From Agrobacterium tumefaciens (GTDB lineage Bacteria; Pseudomonadota; Alphaproteobacteria; Rhizobiales; Rhizobiaceae), in contig NZ_SUPW01000002.1 in assembly GCF_013337285.1 (NCBI RefSeq), forward strand, positions 620,001 to 684,000: DNA of 64,000 nt, in the 5' to 3' direction. The translations under genes and the position numbers were made by a program. Every line of letters starts with the position of its first letter. The first letter of the stretch is position 1. Below are positions 1 through 8,806 of this stretch, piece by piece. The notes below the pieces were generated by a model. That model ran no database searches, was not told the origin of the DNA, and was given only the letters and a program-made list of their open reading frames with translations.

Positions 1-41
1 ATCAGGCATGCGGGTAACAGTTTGCGTTTGAAGGTGGTTTT

Positions 42-644
42 GTGATCGATCCCTATGTTTTGCTTGGCGTGGAGCGTGATGCCGACGAGGCGGCGATCAA
101 GTCGGCCTATCGCAAGGTTGCCAAGGCCGCCCACCCCGACAGCGGTGGCGATACCGATCAATTCGCCCGGCTGCAGACGGCTTACGAGCTATTGAAGGAC
201 CCGGTGCGGCGCAGGGTGTTCGACGATACCGGTTACGACCCGCAGCTGGCCGACGCCAAGGACCTGAAGGGCCTGCTGATGCTGGAAACACTGGTCAACG
301 AGTTCATTCTGGATGAGCGCGAACCGGGAAGTTTTGATCCCGTGGCGGCCATGCGCCGCAAGCTGACCGACGATATTCTCAAAAGCCGCTTCCATATTCT
401 CGAACTCGAACGGCACCGCACGCGGGTTCGCAAACACATGGATCGTCTCGGCCGCAAGCCGGAAACCGATGTGCTGAGTTCCATGCTGCGCGCCCGCAGC
501 CAGTCGATCGCCGAAGCCATCCGCAATGCGGAAGCTCAGATCGAGGCAATCGAGCAGGCCTATACGATGCTCGAGGGTTATTCCTATGAGCTGGAGACCA
601 TGGTGCTTTCCGAACCGCTGCTGAAAGGCGAGGCGGCGGAATAA
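42..644 (+). CDS. J-domain (DnaJ-like) protein
   Basis: A 200-residue protein with a J domain at the N-terminus (about residues 3-65), including the HPD tripeptide at 31-33 that J proteins use to stimulate the ATPase of DnaK. The Gly/Phe region, zinc-finger CxxCxGxG repeats and C-terminal substrate domains of true DnaJ are absent. The rest is charged and helical with heptad-like stretches (about 105-175), suggesting a coiled coil. It is therefore a type III J protein that probably brings DnaK to a specific client. The start is a GTG, directly before the J-domain core. The client is unknown. The neighbouring gene is on the opposite strand and ends a few bases away. Confidence 0.8.
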   Translation: MIDPYVLLGVERDADEAAIKSAYRKVAKAAHPDSGGDTDQFARLQTAYELLKDPVRRRVFDDTGYDPQLADAKDLKGLLMLETLVNEFILDEREPGSFDPVAAMRRKLTDDILKSRFHILELERHRTRVRKHMDRLGRKPETDVLSSMLRARSQSIAEAIRNAEAQIEAIEQAYTMLEGYSYELETMVLSEPLLKGEAAE

Positions 645-651
645 TCGCTCT

Positions 652-1263
652 TCAGGGGCCGTTGACCAGTGCGAGAATGAGCTTGTGCACCCGCCCGCCG
701 GGGGAAAGCTCGTCGCGGTCGAAATCACGGCCGCGCTGGCGTTGCTCGTTGGAAAGCTCACCCAGCCGTTGCTGCAGGACAACGCGCACCTTCTGGCATT
801 TCGGATCGTTTTCTGCCCTCAGACCAGTGCTGAATGCTTCGATTTTCTGCACCATGTCGAGAATATGGTCGCCATGGACGCGCTCATGGGTTTCGACGCC
901 GGAAATGAAGGTTTTCCAGCTGGCGGCAACGGCGGATGGCAATTGCGCCGGTGCTTTCGGCCAGGTGTAGATGATGGTGAGATTGGGCCTTGCTGTGGCC
1001 AGCACACAGGCGCCATCCGGCTGCGGACGATAATCCCGACGCCAGGTCAGCTTGAAGGTCGTGTGGGCGATCGCCTGTACGCCGGCGGTCGGGCCGCGTT
1101 CGCCGATCGACTGGTACAACGCACCGCCGGTATTGCCGCTGATGGCATAGGTTTTTATCTGCTCTGCGGGTTTCCAGCCGGTCGATTGCGCGGACAGCGG
1201 AACGGCGCTTAGCAACATCATAACGGTGCTGGTGGCGAGGGCGGAGACGGTCTTGGCGGGCAC
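652..1263 (-). CDS. Secreted DUF922-type putative Zn-dependent protease
   Basis: A 203-residue protein with an N-terminal hydrophobic segment (about residues 9-24, ending in SAQS) that looks like a Sec signal peptide, so it should be periplasmic or secreted. The mature part contains HERVHGDH at about residues 125-132, an HExxH-like arrangement with a third His. This is typical of the DUF922 family, predicted to be zinc metalloproteases. A GTG start is chosen because AAGGA lies seven bases upstream and the signal peptide begins there; the same frame stays open upstream but that part does not look coding. Substrate unknown. The gene lies downstream of a terminator and is probably monocistronic. 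Confidence 0.72.
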   Translation of the reverse strand: MPAKTVSALATSTVMMLLSAVPLSAQSTGWKPAEQIKTYAISGNTGGALYQSIGERGPTAGVQAIAHTTFKLTWRRDYRPQPDGACVLATARPNLTIIYTWPKAPAQLPSAVAASWKTFISGVETHERVHGDHILDMVQKIEAFSTGLRAENDPKCQKVRVVLQQRLGELSNEQRQRGRDFDRDELSPGGRVHKLILALVNGP

Positions 1264-1370
1264 GCATGGATCCTTGGTGATTTGCGAGCCGAAGATAGGC
1301 GAGAGGCGGGCTGTCAGGCAAGGGTCTGTGCGATGGGAGTGCCAGATGCCTGGGCGGAATATAACGCATG

Positions 1371-1400
1371 AAAAACCCCCGCGATGACGGATCGCGGGGG
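1371..1400 (-). terminator. Rho-independent terminator of the PRC-barrel gene
   Basis: Ten-base GC-rich arms (1376-1385 and 1391-1400) with a five-base loop, followed on the minus strand by a run of T (the A run at 1371-1375). It lies just past the stop codon of the minus-strand PRC-barrel gene. Confidence 0.8.
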
Positions 1401-1423
1401 CAAGCTTGCGACTGCAGGGGTAA

Positions 1424-1879
1424 TCAGTCGTCCAGCTTGTCGTAGTCGAGCTTCGGCGCGTTCTGCAGCGCTTCCTTGGTGGTGTCGACATAGGCCTTCC
1501 ATGTGCCGTTGTCGTTGTGAACCGCGACGGAGGCCGGGTCGAGCACCACATAGCTCTTGTCGATGCCGAGGAAACCGCCGACGCTGGCCACAAGGCCAAT
1601 CACCGACTTGCCGTCGCCAATGACGACATCCTCGATTTCGCCGATGTTTTCGTTCTGGGCGTTGTAGATGTCGAGACCGTCGAGCTGGGAGGCGGTGAGA
1701 TCGGTCTTCTGGACATTCACGAACTTCAGCGGGCCGGTGGCCTTGGTGCCCATGGTGATGCCGGGGCCGGACAAAGTCGCATCCGCGCCGACGGCAGGGG
1801 CCGTGGTTGCCGTCTGGGCAAAAGCCACGGAAGAAGAGAGCACTGCCGCGGAAGCGAGCGCGATGACTTTGATTTTCAT
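1424..1879 (-). CDS. Exported PRC-barrel domain protein
   Basis: A 151-residue protein with a clear signal peptide (residues 1-21, cleavage after AFA). A PRC-barrel fold follows at about residues 60-125, with the usual pattern of a motif like DIYNAQNENIGEIEDVVIGDG and then a hydrophobic strand ending in KSYVVLD. PRC barrels are found in ribosome-maturation factors, photosynthetic reaction-centre H subunits and many rhizobial envelope proteins; the exported rhizobial group has no settled function. The ATG at 1879 is preceded by an AAGGGAAGAAAC-like ribosome binding site. It is monocistronic with a strong terminator. Confidence 0.8.
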   Translation of the reverse strand: MKIKVIALASAAVLSSSVAFAQTATTAPAVGADATLSGPGITMGTKATGPLKFVNVQKTDLTASQLDGLDIYNAQNENIGEIEDVVIGDGKSVIGLVASVGGFLGIDKSYVVLDPASVAVHNDNGTWKAYVDTTKEALQNAPKLDYDKLDD

Positions 1880-2042
1880 GATGTTTCTTCCCTTTGTATG
1901 CTGAACATTGCGTTCGGGGAGGAAACGGTGAAGCGCGAATTTGGTTCCGCGTGGGAGGACGTGAAAATTTGGTCTATGCTGAAAGATGAAACAGTCGCGA
2001 GGCAGGCCGGGAGCGGCGGCGCGGTGAAATCGGGAGGGTGTC

Positions 2043-2457
2043 ATGGCAAAAACGACGGTGGCGATAGCTGCGGAGGAGATTGCAGCATCGGACTTCATTG
2101 ACCGGAAGATCGTGGAGCTTGGCGACTGGCGGGGCGACATGCTCGCGCATGTCCGCGCGCTGATCAAAAAGGCTGACCCGGAGGTGATTGAAGAAGTGAA
2201 ATGGCGCGGCGTGCCGGTCTGGTCGCATGCGGGCCGGTGAAACCTACAAGAATGCAGTGAAGATGACCTTTGCGAAGGGGGCTTCACTCGCCGACCCGGC
2301 GGGTCTGTTCAATTCGAGCCTTGAGGGCAATATGCGGCGGGCAATCGATTTTCACGAAGGGGACGTGGTGAATGAGGAAGCGCTGATGGCGCTGATCCGG
2401 GCGGCGGTGGAGTTGAACCTGTCGGTAAAAACCGGGAAAAAGCGGGCTGGGAAATGA
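2043..2457 (+). pseudogene. Frameshifted DUF1801 (YdhG-like) gene
   Basis: Two overlapping frames together spell one DUF1801 protein. The first (2043-2240) gives the N-terminal helices up to VKWRGVPVWSH and stops. The second (2227-2457) resumes with AGETYKNAVKMTFAKGA and runs to the C-terminus with SLEGN and RRAIDFHEGD. Intact homologues have a few residues of the form DGxICxG between SH and ETYK and a KPSNP-like segment after VKWR; both are missing. A short deletion near 2229 therefore broke the frame. The sequence around it is otherwise well conserved, so the loss looks recent or could be a sequencing error. DUF1801 proteins are small cytoplasmic proteins without firmly assigned function. 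Confidence 0.72.
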
Positions 2458-2485
2458 TCAGGCAGTAAGAAGACAAGCGGGTTCC

Positions 2486-3454
2486 TCAATCTTGCGCGAC
2501 ATCCGCCGCCTTGTCCCATTCGCTATCGATGAACTTCAGCGCGTCGATGATGGAGACCTTCCACACCGACCAGACGTGATCGCCATCGGTCACCCGCAGC
2601 TCGGATTTGCGCTTGTCGGCCTGTAGTGTCTCATGCAGGGCGATAGCGCCGCGCCAGAGGAAGAAGCCGTCATCGTCGCCGACGGTCAGATAGGTGGCGG
2701 GCAGATCCTGGCTTTCGGCGACGTGTTGTGCGACGAGGGTGAAGACGTTCTTTTCATTAAAGAGCCTTGCATCGAAAGGCGTGCCGAAGGCGCCGGAGAA
2801 ATGGTCGCCGGTGGAGGGCAGCACGATGCCGCTGGTGACGGTGGTGCGGTCGATGCGATGAAAGAAGGCACTGTCCTGAATGAGCTTGAGTTCAGCGGGT
2901 GTCTTGTCGAGATCGGAGGCGGGCACGTTCTGCCAGATCGCGCCCGACAGGCTGGCGACGGCGCCATAGAGGTCTTCGTGACCATAGGCCAGATGCAATG
3001 CGCCGAAACCGCCCATGGAGAGGCCGGCAATGGCGCGGCCTTCTCGATCCTTGCGCACCGGCAGGGTTTTTTCGATCTGGTGGCGCAGATCGCCGGTCAG
3101 GGCAGTTTCGTAGTCGCCCGGACCGCCAACGGCGGCGGAATCGACATACCAGCTGTTTTTGACACCGGGCATGACAACCACCAGCGGGCGGATGGCGCCT
3201 GCCGCGATCAGGGTATCGAGCGTCTTTTCGATATTGCCAAGATCGCGCCAGCTGTTCTGGTCGCCATCATGGCCGTGCAGGAGATACAGCACCGGCCAGC
3301 CGTTTTCCGGCGGCGCGCCATCCGGGCGGTAGATGTTGACGGCAAGCGGTGCGTTGAGGGCGGCGCTGTGGAAAGTGGCATCCTCGATCTGTCCAGCAAA
3401 GGTAGGGCCGCAGAAAAGGAAGAGGCAGATGGCCGCAAGGCGTTCTCCATACAT
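2486..3454 (-). CDS. Exported alpha/beta-hydrolase esterase (esterase D/tannase-like)
   Basis: A 322-residue protein with a signal peptide (residues 1-20, ending FAG) and an esterase domain of the PF00756 type. The oxyanion-loop strand VLYLLHGHDG is at about 55-64, the nucleophile elbow GLSMGG puts the catalytic Ser at 146, and a candidate acid (VGDDDG) and a candidate His (DGDHVW) lie near the C-terminus. This fold hydrolyses carboxylic or thioesters; S-formylglutathione hydrolases are cytoplasmic cousins, but the signal peptide argues for a periplasmic substrate such as an acyl or feruloyl ester. Start at 3454: ATG with AAGGAG about ten bases upstream. A longer TTG start at 3478 would swallow that site and is rejected. 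Confidence 0.8.
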   Translation of the reverse strand: MYGERLAAICLFLFCGPTFAGQIEDATFHSAALNAPLAVNIYRPDGAPPENGWPVLYLLHGHDGDQNSWRDLGNIEKTLDTLIAAGAIRPLVVVMPGVKNSWYVDSAAVGGPGDYETALTGDLRHQIEKTLPVRKDREGRAIAGLSMGGFGALHLAYGHEDLYGAVASLSGAIWQNVPASDLDKTPAELKLIQDSAFFHRIDRTTVTSGIVLPSTGDHFSGAFGTPFDARLFNEKNVFTLVAQHVAESQDLPATYLTVGDDDGFFLWRGAIALHETLQADKRKSELRVTDGDHVWSVWKVSIIDALKFIDSEWDKAADVAQD

Positions 3455-3507
3455 GCGCTGCTCTCCTTTGGCATTCAAATAAGATCGCTAAAGGTGGGTC
3501 GTCCGGG

Positions 3508-6468
3508 TCAGCGTCCCGGTCGCCCCGTCTTCCCCTTGGTCCGGCTTTTGCGTTTCTGTTCGCCGGCATCCTCGTAGGAGCCAGCGCCGATCTTGCCGCG
3601 TACCAGCGGCCTCGGATCGTCCGTCGCGCGCTCCGGCTGGCCTTCCAGCAGGGGTGAGAAACGTTTGCCGGCTTCGGTCTCGGGCTTGCCGGGAACCTCG
3701 CCGCGCATGGGTTTTTCGGTGCGGCCGACGGTCATTTCGTCCAGCGTGTTTCTGCGGAACAGCGGCTTTCCAGCGTCCGAGCCGGGACCCATCTCGTCCA
3801 GTTCGGGTTTGGCGAAGAGGGAGGTTGCGGCGCGTGGCTCATCCCCCTCTGTCCTGCCGGACATCTCTCCCTCAGGGGGGGAGATCGGCAAGCGGCTGCG
3901 TCTGTTGTTTTTTCCGCCGCCTTCAACAGCGCGCGCTTCTTCCTTGGCCATGGGGTCATCCATGGTGGCCAGTTCGGCGGCCTTGAGGCGTTTGATTTCG
4001 TCGCGCAGGCGGGCGGCTTTTTCGAAGTCGAGGTCCGCGGCGGCATCGCGCATGGATTTTTCCAGCGCGTTGAGATGGGCCTGCAGATTGTTGCCGACGA
4101 GGTGGCCGCCATCGGCGAAGCCCTTGCCGGAAACGCCTGAAATATCGGCCCTTACGTGGTCGCGCTCATAAACTGAATCAAGAATATCCGAGATCTTCGC
4201 CTTGACCGATTCCGGCGTAATGCCGTGTTCGGTGTTATAGGCCATCTGCTTTTCGCGGCGGCGGGAGGTTTCCTCCATCGCCCGCTTCATCGAGCCAGTG
4301 ATGTTGTCGGCGTAGAGGATGACCTTGCCGTCGACGTTACGGGCAGCGCGGCCGATGGTCTGGATCAGCGAGGTTTCCGAGCGCAGAAAACCTTCCTTGT
4401 CGGCATCGAGGATGGCGACGAAACCGCATTCGGGAATGTCGAGGCCTTCGCGCAACAGGTTGATGCCGACGAGAACGTCGAAGGCGCCAAGGCGCAGGTC
4501 GCGGATGATCTCGATACGCTCAAGCGTGTCGATATCCGAGTGCATGTAACGCACACGCACGCCCTGTTCGTGCAGATATTCGGTGAGGTCTTCGGCCATG
4601 CGTTTGGTCAGCACGGTGCAGAGCGTGCGATAACCCTTGGCGGCGGTCTCGCGGATTTCGCCGAGAACGTCGTCCACCTGGCTGCGGGCGGAACGTACCT
4701 CTACGGGCGGATCGATGAGGCCGGTCGGGCGGATGACCTGTTCGGCGAAGACGCCGCCCGACTGCTCCATTTCCCATGAGCCGGGGGTGGCGGAAACCGC
4801 GACGGTGAGCGGGCGCATCGCGTCCCATTCCTCGAATCGCAGCGGCCGGTTGTCCATGCAGGAGGGCAGGCGGAAGCCATATTCGGCCAACGTCGCCTTG
4901 CGCCGGAAGTCGCCGCGATACATGCCGCCGATCTGGCTGACCGAGACGTGGCTTTCATCGATGAACAGCAGCGCGTTGTCAGGGATATATTCGAACAAAG
5001 TCGGTGGCGGCTCACCGGGGTTGCGGCCGGTGAGGTAACGCGAATAGTTCTCAATGCCGGCGCAGGAGCCGGTCGCTTCCAGCATCTCTATATCGTAACG
5101 GGTGCGCTGCTCCAGTCGCTGGGCTTCCAGCAGGCGACCGGCTTTCTCCAGCTCGGCGAGACGAACCCGCAGCTCTTCCTTGATCGACTTGATCGCGCCG
5201 TTCAGCGTCGGCCGCGGGGTGACATAGTGCGAATTGGCGTAAATCTTGACGGATTGCAGGTCGCCGGTCTTCTGGCCCGTCAGCGGGTCGAATTCGGTGA
5301 TGGAATCGATCTCGTCGCCGAACATCGAGATGCGCCAGGCGGCATCTTCAAGGTGGGCCGGGAAGATTTCGATGGTATCGCCGCGCACGCGGAACGAACC
5401 GCGCTGGAAATCCATGTCGCGGCGCTTGTATTGCTGGGCCACCAGGTCGGCCAGAAGCTGGCGCTGGTCCAGCCGGTCGCCCACCTGCATCTGGAAGGTC
5501 ATGGCGGTGTAGGTTTCCACCGAGCCGATACCGTAGATACAGGAGACCGAAGCGACGATGATGCAGTCGTCGCGCTCTAGCAGCGAGCGGGTGGCGGAGT
5601 GGCGCATCCGGTCGATCTGTTCGTTGATCGAGGATTCCTTCTCGATGAAGGTGTCGGAGCGCGGCACATAGGCTTCCGGCTGGTAATAATCGTAGTAGGA
5701 AACGAAATATTCCACAGCATTGTCGGGGAAGAAGTTCTTGAATTCGGAATAGAGCTGCGCCGCCAGCGTCTTGTTGGGGGCGAGGATGACGGCGGGGCGC
5801 TGGGTTGCCTCGATGACCTTGGCCATGGTGAAGGTCTTGCCGGAGCCGGTGACGCCGAGCAGCACCTGGCTGCGCTCGCCGGAATTGATGCCTTCCACGA
5901 GGTCTGCAATCGCGGTCGGCTGGTCGCCGGCCGGCAGGTACTCAGAGTCCATGCGGATTGTAACACCGCCTTCCGATTTCGGCGGACGGGCCGGCCGGTG
6001 CGGCGTCCACATCTTGCCGTCCTTGAACAGCGGATTGCCGCTCTCGATCAGCGCCGATAGCGCCTCGACGGTAGCCGTGACGGCGCCGGGCGCGAGGTTG
6101 GCGGCCTCCTCCAGCGACACGTCCATGCCCGCCACCGGATTGAGACCGGCCGCCGCGCGGGTTTTCGGATCACTCGATGCGCCGATGGAAACGCCGCGTG
6201 CGGTTTTGGACGCGGTGGTGTTCTTGGCGGTCTTGGAGGCTGCCTTCTCGGCTTCCTTTCGGGCCTCGATCTCGATCTTCTTGCGGTGCTTGCCGGCTTT
6301 CGAGGCGACTTCGCGCTGGGTTTCCACCGAACCCGCCTCGGCTTCCGCCTCCAGCTGCTTCACCCAATCGGCGACGCTGCCGCTGAGCGGTGCGCCTTCG
6401 AACGACGATTGCGGGGCTTCCTCAAAGCCGGAGGGCGAGGACGGGGGATTTTTCGGTGATCTGGCCAT
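3508..6468 (-). CDS. uvrB: Excinuclease ABC subunit B (long form)
   Basis: UvrB is the damage-verifying helicase of nucleotide excision repair, handed to DNA by UvrA and then recruiting UvrC. Visible landmarks: Walker A GVTGSGKT at 205-212, the beta-hairpin region with [12 protein letters not shown], helicase motifs through QTIGRAARN, and a C-terminal UVR motif (about residues 800-830) for UvrC contact. The protein is 986 residues against about 670 in E. coli. The excess is a Lys/Ala-rich N-terminal extension of about 165 residues and a low-complexity tail of about 130 residues after the UVR motif. Part of the tail is encoded by an intergenic-type repeat. The ATG at 6468 begins MARSP; a longer frame exists but adds no recognised sequence. 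Confidence 0.95.
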   Translation of the reverse strand: MARSPKNPPSSPSGFEEAPQSSFEGAPLSGSVADWVKQLEAEAEAGSVETQREVASKAGKHRKKIEIEARKEAEKAASKTAKNTTASKTARGVSIGASSDPKTRAAAGLNPVAGMDVSLEEAANLAPGAVTATVEALSALIESGNPLFKDGKMWTPHRPARPPKSEGGVTIRMDSEYLPAGDQPTAIADLVEGINSGERSQVLLGVTGSGKTFTMAKVIEATQRPAVILAPNKTLAAQLYSEFKNFFPDNAVEYFVSYYDYYQPEAYVPRSDTFIEKESSINEQIDRMRHSATRSLLERDDCIIVASVSCIYGIGSVETYTAMTFQMQVGDRLDQRQLLADLVAQQYKRRDMDFQRGSFRVRGDTIEIFPAHLEDAAWRISMFGDEIDSITEFDPLTGQKTGDLQSVKIYANSHYVTPRPTLNGAIKSIKEELRVRLAELEKAGRLLEAQRLEQRTRYDIEMLEATGSCAGIENYSRYLTGRNPGEPPPTLFEYIPDNALLFIDESHVSVSQIGGMYRGDFRRKATLAEYGFRLPSCMDNRPLRFEEWDAMRPLTVAVSATPGSWEMEQSGGVFAEQVIRPTGLIDPPVEVRSARSQVDDVLGEIRETAAKGYRTLCTVLTKRMAEDLTEYLHEQGVRVRYMHSDIDTLERIEIIRDLRLGAFDVLVGINLLREGLDIPECGFVAILDADKEGFLRSETSLIQTIGRAARNVDGKVILYADNITGSMKRAMEETSRRREKQMAYNTEHGITPESVKAKISDILDSVYERDHVRADISGVSGKGFADGGHLVGNNLQAHLNALEKSMRDAAADLDFEKAARLRDEIKRLKAAELATMDDPMAKEEARAVEGGGKNNRRSRLPISPPEGEMSGRTEGDEPRAATSLFAKPELDEMGPGSDAGKPLFRRNTLDEMTVGRTEKPMRGEVPGKPETEAGKRFSPLLEGQPERATDDPRPLVRGKIGAGSYEDAGEQKRKSRTKGKTGRPGR
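3841..3896. repeat. Rhizobial palindromic repeat inside uvrB
   Basis: The DNA reads as the common rhizobial intergenic element whose conceptual translation is [14 protein letters not shown]. It has a GC-rich dyad with CATCTC and GAGATC at its ends (about 3863-3887). Here it is in frame within the disordered C-terminal tail of UvrB. Recognition is from memory of such elements, so family membership needs a genome search. Confidence 0.55.
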
Positions 6469-6608
6469 GGGCGAAATATGGAGGGAGTCACGCGCAAAGG
6501 GAAGGGGAGGCCGCGAAAAAATGAGTACAAAAAGGAAACGAAGTCCAAGGAACAAAATTCGGGCGGATGCGTTGCGTAGCGGCTGAATGCAGCTTTATCG
6601 GAACATGC

Positions 6609-6630
6609 CGAAAATCGATTCCGGTTTTCG
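6609..6630. repeat. Small inverted repeat resembling dispersed rhizobial elements
   Basis: CGAAAATCG at 6609-6617 faces CGGTTTTCG at 6622-6630 (eight of nine positions pair). It is followed by GATGCGCTAGAGCAAA, a tail often seen in dispersed rhizobial intergenic repeats. It lies in the gap between the uvrB start and the DMT gene and no protein is encoded there. Confidence 0.35.
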
Positions 6631-6724
6631 CTGCGATGCGCTAGAGCAAATCCCTACCGGCAGAATGATGGTTGCGTTTTCAAACTGCCTTTCATGACAT
6701 CCCTCCATATTTTCAGGAATCATC

Positions 6725-7078
6725 ATGCCGTTCTCGATCAGTCCCGCCCACATCTGGCCTGTCCTGATGCTCGTCGCCTCAAACGTTTTCATGACTTTCG
6801 CCTGGTATGGCCACCTCAAGCACAAGGGCAGCGCGCTCTTCCTGGCGATCATCGCAAGCTGGGGCATCGCGTTCTTCGAATATATGCTCGCCGTCCCGGC
6901 GAACCGCATCGGCTCGGAGGTCTATTCCACCGCGCAGCTCAAGACCATTCAGGAAGTCATCACGCTCGCGGTTTTTGCGCTGTTCTCGATCTTCTGGCTG
7001 AAGGAGAGCATCACCATCAATCATGTGATCGGTTTTGCCCTGATCGCTTTTGGTGCGTCCTTCATTTTCCGCTCCTGA
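6725..7078 (+). CDS. DUF486 / DMT-like small membrane protein
   Basis: A 117-residue protein of the DUF486 family, related to small four-helix drug/metabolite transporters. Four hydrophobic segments are visible (about residues 8-26, 36-55, 70-88 and 95-115), with short charged loops and a C-terminus ending FIFRS. It should sit in the inner membrane; substrate unknown. The start ATG has AGGAA ten bases upstream. It stands alone before a GNAT gene on the same strand, with a 67-base gap. Confidence 0.78.
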   Translation: MPFSISPAHIWPVLMLVASNVFMTFAWYGHLKHKGSALFLAIIASWGIAFFEYMLAVPANRIGSEVYSTAQLKTIQEVITLAVFALFSIFWLKESITINHVIGFALIAFGASFIFRS

Positions 7079-7145
7079 TCCCGCATGGTGAGGCTGCGGC
7101 CCTGGACAATATACCAGCAGTCGCAAGTAGGAGGTTGATACATCG

Positions 7146-7607
7146 ATGAAGATACGCCCTGCGAGAGACGATGATGCGGCTGGAATGGCGGCGGTCCAGA
7201 ACGAGATATTCTCGGCAGGCCTCCGAAAGGCACCGACTGATATCGGTGAGGTGCTGGAAAATTACATCCGGCATGCCGACCGTATCGAGTGTTCGGTCGC
7301 CGAGGACGGGGACGGGCGTATTCTGGGCTTCCAGTCGCTGCGTTACGCACGGGCGGACAATCCCTACGGCGTAGCGGAAGGCTGGGGTATCATCGGCACC
7401 CATGTCAGCCCGCATGCGGCGCGAAGGGGCGTGGGGTCCGCGCTCTTTACGGCTACCGGAAAGGCGGCGGAGGCTCGTGGCCTGAAAAATATCGATGCCA
7501 GCATCGGCGCGGATAACAGGCTCGGGCAGAATTATTACGAGGCTATGGGCTTCACGACCTATCGTCAGCCGGAAGGGCTGGTCTGCAAGGTCTATCGTCT
7601 GGCCTAG
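7146..7607 (+). CDS. GNAT-family N-acetyltransferase
   Basis: A 153-residue protein covering one GNAT domain. The N-terminal strand begins with MKIRPARDDDAAGMAAV. The acetyl-CoA pyrophosphate loop is the HAARRGVGSALF segment (RxxGxG/A motif, about residues 95-105). The C-terminal part has NYYEAMGFTTYR, the usual strand-turn with Glu and Phe. GNAT proteins transfer an acyl group from CoA to an amine; this one resembles the phosphinothricin/amino-acid acetyltransferase-like group, but the substrate cannot be read from sequence. TAGGAGG lies eleven bases before the ATG. Confidence 0.85.
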   Translation: MKIRPARDDDAAGMAAVQNEIFSAGLRKAPTDIGEVLENYIRHADRIECSVAEDGDGRILGFQSLRYARADNPYGVAEGWGIIGTHVSPHAARRGVGSALFTATGKAAEARGLKNIDASIGADNRLGQNYYEAMGFTTYRQPEGLVCKVYRLA

Positions 7608-7643
7608 GTACGGTTTGCGACCCCGCCCGTGCCGGCAATCCGA

Positions 7644-8027
7644 TCAGCCGCGATTGTCGTTTTCGGAATATTGCAGGCGCGCCTTGCAGATACGAACGTG
7701 GTTCTCGTCGGCCCATTGCACCAGCAATTGCATCGGCACCAGAAATGAGCGGCCGAGATTCGTGAGTTCGTATTCCACACGCGGCGGCACTTCGGCATAA
7801 AGCGTGCGGCGGATGAAGCCGTCTTCTTCCAGCCGCTTCAGCGTGCGCGACAGCATCTGTTTGGAAATATCGTCGATCCTGCGATTCAGTTCGTTGAAGC
7901 GCAGCACGCCGCCCTGCAGGGCTTCCAGAACCAGCAGGCTCCACTGATCGCCGATGCGGTCCAACACGTCGCGGATCGGGCAGGGCTGCTCGAAGGTGAA
8001 GATTTCCTTTGTTTGCGTGTCCGACAC
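7644..8027 (-). CDS. HxlR-family winged-helix transcriptional regulator
   Basis: A 127-residue protein of the HxlR/MarR-like family. The N-terminal PIRDVLDRIGDQWSLLVLEAL segment with a conserved Cys before it (CPIRDVLD, about residue 16) is the family signature. The winged helix follows with RFNELNRRIDDISKQMLSRTLKRLEEDGFIRR. Family members with this Cys often sense electrophiles or oxidants. It is divergent from an NAD(P)-binding oxidoreductase, the classic arrangement of an HxlR regulator and its target. An inverted repeat in the shared promoter region is a candidate operator. The start is a GTG with AAGGGG upstream. Confidence 0.88.
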   Translation of the reverse strand: MSDTQTKEIFTFEQPCPIRDVLDRIGDQWSLLVLEALQGGVLRFNELNRRIDDISKQMLSRTLKRLEEDGFIRRTLYAEVPPRVEYELTNLGRSFLVPMQLLVQWADENHVRICKARLQYSENDNRG

Positions 8028-8134
8028 TGTTCTACCCCTTGCCCTTTTTCACCCTTTAAGGTCATCGCCATGTGACCAGATCAGCCGCCGCTGACTTCTT
8101 GCGGCTATGGTTGCGATATCATAGCTCTCTGTCG

Positions 8135-8153
8135 CGGTCTATTATCTAGACCG
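8135..8153. promoter_or_regulatory. Candidate HxlR operator
   Basis: A perfect inverted repeat, CGGTCTA at 8135-8141 and TAGACCG at 8147-8153, separated by five bases. It lies about 30 bases upstream of the oxidoreductase start in the divergent intergenic region. Assignment to the HxlR protein is inferred from position. Confidence 0.45.
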
Positions 8154-8182
8154 TTAACGATTGTGACGAAAGGACAGAAGCC

Positions 8183-8794
8183 ATGGCTAAAATCGCGCTC
8201 GTCGGCGCTTCCGGCAATGCCGGCTCCCGCATTTTGAAGGAACTTTCCGACCGAGGGCATCAGGTAACGGCGATTGCCCGCGCTCCTGAGAAGATCGCCA
8301 GCCTGCCGAATGTGGTGGCCCAAAAGGGCGATGTCTTCGATCAGGCGGCGCTTTCTGAGCTGCTGAGGGGTCACGATGCTGTGATAAGCTCGGTGCACTT
8401 TACTGCCAGCGATCCCTTGAAGCTCATCGAGGCGGTACGCGCTTCCGGCGTTCAGCGTTATCTCGTGGTCGGCGGTGCCGGCAGCCTTGAAATCGCGCCC
8501 GGCCAGCGCGTGGTCGATCTTCCGGATTTCCCGGCCGCCTACAAGGCCGAGGCAACCAAGGGCGCGGAATTTCTGGATCTGCTGAAACAGGAAAAGCAGC
8601 TCGACTGGACCTTCCTGTCACCCTCAGCCGAATTTGTGCCGGGGGAAAGAACCGGCAAATTCCGCATCGGCAAGGACAGCCTGCTCAGCAATGACGAAGG
8701 CAGCCGTATTTCCTTCGAAGATTATGCCATCGCGCTTGTCGATGAAATCGAGAAGCCGCAGCATTCCCGCCAGCGTTTCACCGTCGGTTATTGA
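8183..8794 (+). CDS. NAD(P)-binding oxidoreductase (atypical SDR/NmrA-like)
   Basis: A 203-residue Rossmann-fold protein. The dinucleotide-binding loop is GASGNAGSRI at residues 8-17, followed by ALTAIAR-type strand 2 and the KGDVFD strand 3. The family (NAD(P)H-binding, PF13460) includes YwnB- and biliverdin-reductase-B-like proteins, many induced by electrophiles through HxlR regulators. The SDR Tyr-x-x-x-Lys catalytic pair is not evident, as usual for this group. It starts 12 bases before a SnoaL-like gene ends its intergenic gap, so both are probably cotranscribed. RBS AAAGGAC precedes the ATG. Confidence 0.82.
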   Translation: MAKIALVGASGNAGSRILKELSDRGHQVTAIARAPEKIASLPNVVAQKGDVFDQAALSELLRGHDAVISSVHFTASDPLKLIEAVRASGVQRYLVVGGAGSLEIAPGQRVVDLPDFPAAYKAEATKGAEFLDLLKQEKQLDWTFLSPSAEFVPGERTGKFRIGKDSLLSNDEGSRISFEDYAIALVDEIEKPQHSRQRFTVGY

Positions 8795-8806
8795 GAGGTA
8801 TCACCC

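Noticed and set aside
1264-1599. N-terminal extension of the DUF922 gene to 1599
   Set aside because: The extra part overlaps the PRC-barrel gene and its terminator and lacks protein-like character; the signal peptide begins at the GTG at 1263.
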